Source: RGIG8597 sp050872545
GTDB lineage: Bacteria; Spirochaetota; GWE2-31-10
Direction of reading: 5' to 3'
Assembly (NCBI GenBank): GCA_050872545.1
Contig: JBNMHA010000138.1
Span: 1-5,859 of the forward strand
Length of the DNA stretch: 5,859 bases
Shown here: positions 1-5,159 of the stretch, piece after piece
How the letters are laid out: each line of letters starts with the position of its first letter
Position numbering within the stretch: the first letter of the stretch is position 1
Notes under the pieces: generated by a model
Seen by the model: only the letters and a program-made list of their open reading frames with translations
What the model was told of the DNA's origin: nothing
Databases searched by the model: none
Translations under genes and position numbers: made by a program

Positions 1-29
1 AGATCTCCGGGTCAAGCCCGAAGATGACA
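1..29 (-). repeat. Short palindromic interspersed repeat, TGTCAT family
   Basis: The stretch forms a near-perfect hairpin: ATCTCCGGG and CCCGAAGAT pair at 8 of 9 positions around a TCAAG loop. Read on the minus strand it starts TGTCAT and ends GATCT, and has the same plan as the plus-strand copies at 4051-4080 and 4480-4509 (TGTCAT, C/G-rich arm, short loop, complementary arm, ATCT). It lies downstream of lspA and could fold at the 3' end of that transcript, but no T-tract follows, so I do not call it a terminator. The element may continue beyond the left edge of the window. Confidence 0.55.
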
Positions 30-40
30 CAAGGCTAAAA

Positions 41-75
41 GTTGTCGGAAATGACATATAATGCAATCGCAAGGT
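41..75 (-). repeat. Inverted partial copy of the 4032-4067 repeat
   Basis: On the minus strand this reads ACCTTGCG, then CATTA, then ATGTCATT, then CG and CAAC. It matches 4032-4067 on the plus strand in the same order, with about 25 of the first 30 bases identical and one indel near the end. Together with 1-29 it shows that the repeat family found downstream of nadE also sits downstream of lspA in the opposite orientation. The three genes are therefore bracketed by related sequence. Confidence 0.5.
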
Positions 76-104
76 TTTCGCAGCGTTCGGTAAAAGATTA
101 GCGT

Positions 105-833
105 TTACTTATTCTCAAGTTTGCGTGCTTTAATATCAAATATTACAAGCAGTACAAAAAGCGAAATTGCACCGCAAACAGTATAAACATCTGCAAGATT
201 AAAAATAGGCCAGGGATTAAACAGCGGATGTGGAATAAACTTAAAAATCCACATTACAAAATCAACAACGTATCCGCGGAAAATTCTGTCAATTACATTT
301 CCCAGTGCACCTGTTACTATAACTGCCAGCGGAATAAACATATAAATTTCTTTGACATAAAGAAAATATGAAAAAATTAACAAAACTCCGCCACCTTGCA
401 GACATACAAGAAGAATCCATTTTGCCGTATCACTCATATATTTATCCAGCCAACGCAATATAGAAAAACCAATGTCTTCATTTGTTTCATATACAAAATA
501 CCAACCGCCCGGAATTACTTCCTTTCTGTGATCAAACCCGAAGCGGCGAATCTGCTTCCAAATCTCATGCAGTTTCTTAGCATTTTTTTCTACTAGCAAA
601 TAACTTCCGTCATCCTGTTCTTTATAAGCATTTGCAATGATTTTGTTTTCAGTATCAACAGTCAGAAACTGCTTAAATACATACTGTGATATATTTTCAG
701 GTATATTTCGCAAATTTTTTTCTACTATACTTTTTACTAAAAGGTCACTTCCGGTAAAAACTACCAGACCTATAAGAATTAATAAGAATTTAAACTTCCA
801 TTTTCTTTCGACTGCAAATTCTTTCAACGTCAT
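105..833 (-). CDS. lspA: Lipoprotein signal peptidase (signal peptidase II) with an enlarged extracytoplasmic region
   Basis: Membrane aspartyl protease that cleaves the signal peptide of diacylglyceryl-modified prolipoproteins ahead of the lipobox cysteine. Seen: a first membrane helix at about residues 13-28 followed by the SDLLVK segment, then NEDIGFSIL (118-126), corresponding to the family's NxGaaFs motif. Two membrane helices follow at about 138-159 and 162-180. Then come GALGNVIDR with the first catalytic Asp (D182), FNLAD with the second (D215), and a last helix at about 216-234. The protein has 242 residues, against the usual 160-190. The excess is a hydrophilic stretch at about 42-104, between helix 1 and the VIPG segment. 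The ATG overlaps the nagZ-like stop codon as ATGA, and AGGAG at 842-846 lies 8 nt upstream, which fixes the start and suggests translational coupling. All core catalytic elements are present, so I expect an active enzyme. Confidence 0.93.
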   Translation of the reverse strand: MTLKEFAVERKWKFKFLLILIGLVVFTGSDLLVKSIVEKNLRNIPENISQYVFKQFLTVDTENKIIANAYKEQDDGSYLLVEKNAKKLHEIWKQIRRFGFDHRKEVIPGGWYFVYETNEDIGFSILRWLDKYMSDTAKWILLVCLQGGGVLLIFSYFLYVKEIYMFIPLAVIVTGALGNVIDRIFRGYVVDFVMWIFKFIPHPLFNPWPIFNLADVYTVCGAISLFVLLVIFDIKARKLENK

Positions 834-1930
834 TTTTCATTCTCCTGATTTTTTCTTTCTTCTATAAATTTTATAAGTTTGGCGCATTGAGTAATATCCG
901 GTTTGATTTTTTTTATCATCGAATCGATTTCGGTAAAAGTTCCAGTAATTATATTTAATCCCCAGCCGATACCGCCGTCAATTTTGCCGGTCATTGCCAT
1001 GTCATCTGTAACAATTATTCCTTTAAAATTCAAATGTTTATATAATATATCTTGATATTTTCTTGAAAGACTAGCCGGAATATCAGGATCTACGTACTTA
1101 TTTATAATATGTCCTACCAATACCATTTCCGCACCAGCTGCAAGTCCATTTTTAAAAGGTATAAAATCTCGTCCATTCAGCTTATCAAGTGTCATATCAA
1201 TCACCGGGAAATCAATATGCGAATTCACATTGGTTTCACCATGACCGGGAAAATGTTTCAGTACAGAAATCAGTCCTGCATCATGCTGCGCTTTTACGGT
1301 AATGGCAACAAATTCCGCAACTTTGTCTGCCGATGTCCCGAATGACCTGTTGTAAATATACGATTTTTTTGATTTCGCAATATCACAAACCGGTCCGAAA
1401 GTAATATCAAAGCCTAAATCTTTCAGCAGCAACGCTCTTTCATACGCAATTTTATATGCATAATTTTTATCTGCACGTTTTCCTATATCATTGGCAGAAA
1501 CTTTACATGTTTTATCCCAGTTTATGCGGACGACATCTCCACCTTCCTGATCTATACTAAGTAATAAATTAGGATTAACTTTTCGACGCAAATCATTTAT
1601 CAACTGCCTAAGCTGCTTTTCATTTTCAATATTTTTCTTAAAAAGAATTACACCGCTTACATAATGCTTTTTAAGGAAATTAATCGTTTCATCTGTTAAT
1701 TTAGTATCCGGAATACTCACCATAGAAAGAATTCCCTGCTGCCTTTCTAGCGGATAACCGGCTATTTTCAAGCACAATCTGCCGAATTCTCTGTCATTTT
1801 CGTTTTTTTCACTCATCACTAAAACTTTATCATTGCTTACTTTTGTTTCTGTTGTTTCCGGCAATGCACTTTTGCATGAAAACAGAAAGAGCGTCGACAT
1901 CAGCAAGCAACTGTACAACTTTTTCTTCAT
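830..1930 (-). CDS. nagZ: Lipoprotein glycoside hydrolase family 3, NagZ-like beta-N-acetylhexosaminidase
   Basis: Likely removes beta-linked N-acetylglucosamine from muropeptides or other glycans. Seen: 366 residues with an N-terminal lipoprotein signal (basic KKK, hydrophobic core, LFSC lipobox with C19), so it should be membrane-anchored outside the cytoplasm. GH3 landmarks follow in order: SIDQEGG (125-131), a substrate-binding KHFPGHG motif (225-231), the NagZ-type SH loop (S237, H238), and VTDDM (307-311) with D309 the expected nucleophile. Two oddities. The residue before SH is Asn236, where NagZ enzymes usually have the Asp of an Asp-His dyad. The segment after the nucleophile also looks about nine residues shorter than in the E. 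coli enzyme as I recall it. The start ATG has GGGAG at 1942-1946, 11 nt upstream. It is the first gene of an operon with lspA. The family is firm, but the exact substrate and the symbol are less so, because classical Gram-negative NagZ is cytoplasmic. Confidence 0.85.
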   Translation of the reverse strand: MKKKLYSCLLMSTLFLFSCKSALPETTETKVSNDKVLVMSEKNENDREFGRLCLKIAGYPLERQQGILSMVSIPDTKLTDETINFLKKHYVSGVILFKKNIENEKQLRQLINDLRRKVNPNLLLSIDQEGGDVVRINWDKTCKVSANDIGKRADKNYAYKIAYERALLLKDLGFDITFGPVCDIAKSKKSYIYNRSFGTSADKVAEFVAITVKAQHDAGLISVLKHFPGHGETNVNSHIDFPVIDMTLDKLNGRDFIPFKNGLAAGAEMVLVGHIINKYVDPDIPASLSRKYQDILYKHLNFKGIIVTDDMAMTGKIDGGIGWGLNIITGTFTEIDSMIKKIKPDITQCAKLIKFIEERKNQENEK

Positions 1931-1982
1931 AAATTATTTTACTCCCATTAATACATACTGCAATTTAAGTAAAATCGAGATT

Positions 1983-2011
1983 TAGTTAATAAATATTTAT
2001 TTTGTAAGCAA
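1983..2011 (-). promoter_or_regulatory. Candidate promoter for the nagZ-lspA operon
   Basis: On the minus strand, TTGCTT (2006-2011) and TAACTA (1983-1988) are separated by 17 nt. This would give a leader of roughly 45 nt before the ATG at 1930. The match to sigma-70 consensus is weak and the whole region is A+T-rich, so chance matches are likely. It is listed because the 153-bp gap between the divergent genes must hold a promoter for each side. Confidence 0.3.
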
Positions 2012-2020
2012 ACATTTTTA

Positions 2021-2049
2021 TTGATTATTTATTTTTTTAATCGGATAAT
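2021..2049 (+). promoter_or_regulatory. Candidate sigma-70 promoter for nadE
   Basis: TTGATT (2021-2026) and GATAAT (2044-2049) are separated by exactly 17 nt. Each box differs from consensus at one or two positions. Transcription would start near 2056, giving a leader of about 28 nt that contains AAGGA (2072-2076), 7 nt before the ATG at 2084. I see no operator or riboswitch-like structure in this short leader. Confidence 0.5.
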
Positions 2050-2083
2050 CCGGCTTCATTTCCATTTTTTCAAGGATACATTC

Positions 2084-2614
2084 ATGAATCAATATGGTTT
2101 TATAAAAGTTTGCGCTGCTTCAATTTATGGAAAATTGGCAGATGTTGATTATAATTGTACGGAAATTATCAGTACAACTAAAAAAGCAGCAGATGACGGT
2201 TGCAGCGTAATTGTTTTTCCGGAATTAAGTATTACATCGTATTCATGTCAGGATTTATTTCATTCGCAAAATCTTCAGCGTGCTGCGGTATGCGGATTGC
2301 AGAAAATAAGACGTGAGACACGCAATCTACCGATTGTGATAATAGTCGGTCTGCCACTGGTTAAGGATAATTGCTTGTACAATTGTGCAGCAGTATTGTG
2401 CAAAGGTAAAATACTTGGAGTAGTTCCTAAAAGTTTTCTTCCGAATTATCATGAATTTTATGAACACAGATGGTTTGCTCCGGCAAATTTTGATTATCCG
2501 CAAACTATTACAATAGAAAAGGAAGAAATTCCTTTTGGTGCTGATCTTGTATCCGAAACGAAGATTTTCCGCTTTTTTCATTCGGTGTTGAAATCTGTGA
2601 AGATTTATGGGTAA
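2084..2614 (+). CDS. nadE: nadE 5' fragment: N-terminal part of the glutaminase domain
   Basis: As the sequence stands, translation from this ATG yields 176 residues. The first 165 are homologous to the nitrilase-fold domain of NAD synthetase (E47 and K116 present). The last 11 are out-of-frame residues before the TAA. The product lacks the catalytic cysteine and the whole synthetase domain, so on its own it could not be active. An in-frame extension upstream to 2021 is open but non-homologous. The ATG at 2084 is preferred because AAGGA at 2072-2076 sits 7 nt upstream and the homology to GFVRVAA-type N-termini begins immediately. Confidence 0.75.
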   Translation: MNQYGFIKVCAASIYGKLADVDYNCTEIISTTKKAADDGCSVIVFPELSITSYSCQDLFHSQNLQRAAVCGLQKIRRETRNLPIVIIVGLPLVKDNCLYNCAAVLCKGKILGVVPKSFLPNYHEFYEHRWFAPANFDYPQTITIEKEEIPFGADLVSETKIFRFFHSVLKSVKIYG

Positions 2615-2634
2615 CAGTTCCGCCGTCATGTAAA

Positions 2635-4014
2635 ATGGCAGACAGCGGCGCATTGATGATTTTCAATTTATCGGCAAGTGACATTACAACTGCAAAACGC
2701 GATTATCGTTATCGATTGATACAAATGCAATCTGCCAGATTATATTCTGCTTATATATATTCCAATGCATCGGCAGCTGAATCTACTACGGATATGGTTT
2801 TTGACGGCGGATGTTTTATTTTTGAAAATGGAGAATGTTTGGCGCAAACAGGAAACTTTTCTGTCGGGCAAACTCTTACAGCTTACGGTGAGATTGACTT
2901 GGAAAAACTTCAAGCCGAAAGATTACAGAACAACAATATGCGAACATCAAAAAATGCTGATGATTACAAGATTTCATTCAGACTTGAAAGCAATAATTTT
3001 TTAATGCAGAGAATTATGCCGCGCCATCCTTTTATCCCGGCAAATAAAGACACACTTTCGCACCGCTGCGAGGAAATTCTTTCTATACAAAGTACAGCTT
3101 TGGCGCGCAGGTTAGAAACTTTGCATTATCCTAAAGCAGTTATCGGGCTTTCTGGCGGTTTGGATTCTACTTTGGCACTTCTTGTAACTTTGCGTGCTGT
3201 AAAATCGCTTGGATTTATGCCGAACCAAATAATTTTACCTCTTACAATGCCCGGATTTGGCACAACACAAATGACACTTGGAGCTGTAAAAGAACTTTGC
3301 GATATTCTCGGTTTTTCGTGTCTGCGTGAAATCGACATTAAAGACATAAGCCTGAAAATGTTTGATATGATTAATCACAATCAACAGGATTACGATGTAA
3401 CTTATGAGAATGTGCAAGCCAGAGCAAGAACTTATATTTTGATGAGTACGGCAAATAAGGAAAATGGAATTGTTGTCGGAACAGGAGATTTGTCGGAAAT
3501 TGCTCTGGGTTGGTCTACGTACAACGGTGACCATATCAGCATGTACAATGTAAATTGCGGCGTGCCGAAGACTCTTATTCAATTTTTAATACATTATGAA
3601 GCGTTGAAACCGGGAAATGAAAATATAAGGGAAACTTTGCAGAAAATTGTTGATTTTCCAATATCGCCCGAACTGCTTCCGCCAAGTGCTGACGGAAACG
3701 AAATCTTACAAAAGACAGAAGAAAAGATTGGGCCTTATGAACTTCATGATTTTTTCCTTTATTATTTTGCACGATTCGGATTTACGCCTGAAAAAATTTT
3801 GTATCTTGCGTCGGCAGCTTTTAACGGTAAATATTCTTCTGATGAAATAAAAAAGTGGCTTGTTGTTTTTGTAAAACGCTTTTTTTCAAGCCAATGGAAA
3901 CGTGATTGTGTACCTGCCGGACCTAAGGTCGGTTCTGTCGACCTTTCACCAAGAGGTTCTTGGCGAATGAGCTGTGAAAGCTCAGTGAAAGAATTTCTTT
4001 CGGGAATTGAATAG
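2635..4014 (+). CDS. nadE: nadE 3' fragment: end of glutaminase domain plus complete NAD+ synthetase domain
   Basis: The frame is homologous to NAD synthetase from about 2578 onward. The first ATG in it is at 2635, 13 codons after the glutaminase cysteine. A protein started there (459 residues) would hold the tail of the nitrilase fold and an intact synthetase domain with SGGLDS. Some bacteria use an ammonia-dependent NadE that lacks the glutaminase, so residual activity with ammonia is conceivable but unproven. No good Shine-Dalgarno sequence precedes 2635 (CCGTCATGTAAA). Independent translation is therefore doubtful, and this is best read as the 3' part of one broken gene. Confidence 0.7.
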   Translation: MADSGALMIFNLSASDITTAKRDYRYRLIQMQSARLYSAYIYSNASAAESTTDMVFDGGCFIFENGECLAQTGNFSVGQTLTAYGEIDLEKLQAERLQNNNMRTSKNADDYKISFRLESNNFLMQRIMPRHPFIPANKDTLSHRCEEILSIQSTALARRLETLHYPKAVIGLSGGLDSTLALLVTLRAVKSLGFMPNQIILPLTMPGFGTTQMTLGAVKELCDILGFSCLREIDIKDISLKMFDMINHNQQDYDVTYENVQARARTYILMSTANKENGIVVGTGDLSEIALGWSTYNGDHISMYNVNCGVPKTLIQFLIHYEALKPGNENIRETLQKIVDFPISPELLPPSADGNEILQKTEEKIGPYELHDFFLYYFARFGFTPEKILYLASAAFNGKYSSDEIKKWLVVFVKRFFSSQWKRDCVPAGPKVGSVDLSPRGSWRMSCESSVKEFLSGIE

Positions 4015-4040
4015 GGTGGTGATTTTTTTCCACCTTGCGG

Positions 4041-4316
4041 TTACATTACATGTCATTCTCGTGCAACGACACGTGAATCTGTTGCTTTGGTGAGATAGAA
4101 CCTTACGGTTGATAAAGACATACTGCCTTGCGGCACAAAGTGCAATTGTAGTTTAGAGTGCGTTGGGCTTGCGCTGGTTCAAAAGGCAATTTGTCTGCCG
4201 ACGGCAGACGAGGTAATGCAATTTTGTTCAAAGTTTAGGAAACAATTTTACTTCAATCTGCATTTTGCCGTGCAAGTCGGCAGCAAAATTTCGTTTTAGG
4301 GTTAAAACTGGGTAAA
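4041..4316 (+). repeat. Hairpin-rich repeat module, copy 1
   Basis: Positions 4041-4139 match 4470-4568 at 94 of 99 bases. Positions 4157-4182 match 4588-4613 exactly, and 4252-4316 match 4744-4808 with about six or seven differences in 65. Several small hairpins are visible. They include the TGTCAT palindrome (4051-4080), AACC/GGTT around TTAC (4099-4110), TGCC/GGCA around TTGC (4124-4135), GCAC/GTGC around AAA, the palindrome GTCTGCCGACGGCAGAC (4193-4209), and GCCG/CGGC near 4267-4281. I see no open frame with coding character in either strand. The module is visibly richer in G+C than its surroundings. It could be a mobile palindromic repeat or a structured RNA. Confidence 0.75.
4193..4209. 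repeat. Perfect 17-nt palindrome inside module copy 1
   Basis: GTCTGCCG and CGGCAGAC are exact reverse complements around a single A. At the equivalent place in copy 2 a different hairpin is found: GCCGAC, AA, GTCGGC at 4624-4637. The position thus keeps a palindrome although its sequence changed, which hints that the structure rather than the sequence is retained. Confidence 0.6.
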
Positions 4317-4321
4317 CGAGT

Positions 4322-4367
4322 TAGAAACTTTTCTTTTTTTTCGCAATCAAAAAAAGAAAAGTTTCTA
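4322..4367. repeat. Perfect 46-nt inverted repeat (19-bp arms, 8-nt loop)
   Basis: The left arm TAGAAACTTTTCTTTTTTT (4322-4340) is the exact reverse complement of 4349-4367, and the loop is TCGCAATC. The T-run lies in the arm beside the loop rather than after the stem, so it is not a classical intrinsic terminator, although a transcript from either side would form a strong stem. It sits between the two module copies. It could be a miniature interspersed element or a transcript-end structure. No coding sequence crosses it. Confidence 0.8.
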
Positions 4368-4469
4368 TAACTTCAAAAGAAAAAAAACATGCTTGTTGGT
4401 ATTTTTAAGAACAATTCGCAGTCAAGCTGCACAAGGTGCAACGGTTACTTAATATGTATCGCCTGACTG

Positions 4470-4808
4470 TTACATTACATGTCATTCTCGTGCTACGACA
4501 CGGGAATCTGTTGCTTTGGTGAGATAGAACCTGACGGTTGATAAAGACGTACTGCCTTACGGCACAAAATTGAACTTGGGGTGGCAAAGTGCGTTGGGCT
4601 TGCGCTGGTTCAAGTGGCAATTTGCCGACAAGTCGGCGATGAAGCTTAATTTTAAGGCAAAGTGCCTAAACCTGACGGTTGGCAAAGACACACTGCCTTA
4701 TGGCATGAAGTGCAACTTGGGTTAAGGTTTTTGACATTGGTTGTTCAATCTGCATTTTGCCGTGCAAGCCGGCAGCAAAGTTTCGTTTTGAGTTTAAAAC
4801 TTGGTAAA
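4470..4808 (+). repeat. Hairpin-rich repeat module, copy 2
   Basis: Direct repeat of the 4041-4316 module, offset by 429 nt over its first 99 bases. It contains the TGTCAT palindrome (4480-4509), AACC/GGTT around TGAC (4528-4539) and TGCC/GGCA around TTAC (4553-4564). It also has the palindrome GCCGAC-AA-GTCGGC (4624-4637), a hairpin TTTAaGGCA/TGCCTAAA (4651-4670), and a B end (4744-4808) with TGCCG/CGGCA around TGCAAGC. It is longer than copy 1 because of an extra partial unit at 4669-4720. An open frame can be drawn on the minus strand at 4405-4620, but it runs through the repeat and is not credible as a gene. Confidence 0.75.
4669..4720 (+). repeat. Third, partial copy of the paired mini-hairpins
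   Basis: AACC-TGAC-GGTT (4669-4680) and TGCC-TTAT-GGCA (4694-4705) recur here with the same 25-nt start-to-start spacing as in the other two copies (4099/4124 and 4528/4553). They are followed by GCAT/GTGC around GAA. This copy lies inside the second module and explains its extra length. The four-base stems are identical in all three copies, while the four-base loops vary. Confidence 0.65.
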
Positions 4809-4811
4809 AAT

Positions 4812-4865
4812 TAGGAGCGGGAAACCACCTCCGAGTTAGCGAAGCCCAGAGTTTTCCCTCTCCTA
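4812..4865. repeat. Long stem-loop with TAGGAG/CTCCTA arms
   Basis: The left arm (4812-4824, TAGGAG, C, GGGAAA) pairs with the right arm (4853-4865, TTTCCC, T, CTCCTA) as 12 base pairs with one internal mismatch. The loop of about 28 nt contains CTCCGAGTTAGCGAAG. A T-run (TAATTTTTTTT, starting about 4890) follows 25 nt after the stem, too far for a standard intrinsic terminator. It directly abuts module copy 2 and may be part of the same composite repeat. Confidence 0.5.
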
Positions 4866-5026
4866 TAACCTCTCCCTTCCTTAGGCACGCTAATTTTTTT
4901 TGTTAAAAAACAATTTGTAGTCACGATTAGTGCGAATAACAAATATTAATGAACATTCTTTTATGAAGTTTTGAGTTTTTTTAATGTCAGGGAAGTAGTG
5001 TCAAAAAATATTATTCCAGGGTGGTT
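4866..5026. other. A+T-rich intergenic stretch without a recognisable gene
   Basis: Frames here are short and interrupted. I see only a small hairpin, TTGTT/AACAA around AAAA (4899-4912), and T-runs at about 4893-4900 and 4976-4982. It separates the repeat modules from the fic regulatory region and shows no tRNA-like or riboswitch-like layout. Confidence 0.5.
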
Positions 5027-5148
5027 TTGCAAATGTTGGTTGCGGTAGATTGCAAATATTGCAGAAAAATTTAAACTCATAACTTGTGTTGTGTAAACAA
5101 ATTAAATGGGGTGTTTTGCAAATGTTGAAAATAAGAATTGCAAATGTT
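5027..5148 (+). promoter_or_regulatory. Four direct repeats of TTGCAAATRTT upstream of fic (candidate operator)
   Basis: Copies begin at 5027 (TTGCAAATGTTG), 5050 (TTGCAAATATTG), 5116 (TTGCAAATGTTG) and 5138 (TTGCAAATGTTA). Starts are separated by 23, 66 and 22 nt, so they lie close to multiples of 22, about two helical turns, on one face of the DNA. Copies 1 and 3 share a longer block, with G-rich sequence then GTTTTGCAAATGTTG. The last copy ends 11 nt before the fic ATG, where a bound protein would block transcription or ribosome access. The arrangement suggests an operator for an autoregulator. Fic proteins of this type often carry a C-terminal winged helix, but that part would lie outside the window. 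Confidence 0.5.
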
Positions 5149-5159
5149 ATTATTACCGC

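Larger units (their letters stand above)
2084..4014 (+). pseudogene. nadE: Glutamine-dependent NAD+ synthetase, reading frame broken at about 2573-2578
   Basis: This enzyme makes NAD+ from deamido-NAD+, ATP and ammonia released from glutamine, the last step of NAD synthesis. The two frames together encode about 643 residues, the usual size of the large glutamine-dependent type. The N-terminal nitrilase-fold glutaminase shows the full triad: E47 (FPEL), K116 (VVPKSF) and C172 (EICED). The C-terminal synthetase has the ATP-binding SGGLDS (357-362) and the conserved GTGDLSE, ALGWSTYNGD and VPKTLIQ segments. Translation from 2084 ends at TAA 2612-2614. The EICED cysteine is read only in the -1 frame. 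One extra base in the T6 tract would fuse the halves as FRFFSFGVEICED, equal in length to the M. tuberculosis enzyme here. Frame 1 has a stop at 2542-2544, so the shift must lie between 2545 and 2611. A sequencing or assembly deletion is the simplest explanation. A real null mutation or slippage are alternatives. Confidence 0.9.

Noticed and set aside
2021..2083. Upstream start of nadE at 2021
   Set aside because: The extra 21 residues have no homology and the segment contains the best promoter candidate. The ATG at 2084 has a good ribosome site.
2570..2581. Programmed -1 ribosomal frameshift site in nadE
   Set aside because: The tract C TTT TTT departs from the X XXY YYZ pattern at its first base, I see no strong downstream stem, and no upstream Shine-Dalgarno stimulator is evident. 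It is not excluded, but it is less likely than a deletion.
4015..4034. Possible terminator after nadE: GGTGG and CCACC arms
   Set aside because: The stem is only 5 bp and the T-run lies in the loop instead of after the stem, so it does not fit an intrinsic terminator on either strand.
4405..4620. Minus-strand open frame of 71 codons in the repeat region
   Set aside because: It runs across repeat module copy 2 and its hairpins, has no ribosome site and no recognisable domain, and is not kept open as a matching frame in copy 1.
4041..4808. CRISPR array
   Set aside because: The repeats are long, few and imperfect, with no regular short repeat-spacer alternation and no cas genes in the window.
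4041..4808. Remnant of an insertion sequence
   Set aside because: There is no transposase frame, no terminal inverted repeats bounding a unit and no obvious target duplication. Palindromic non-coding repeats explain the pattern better.
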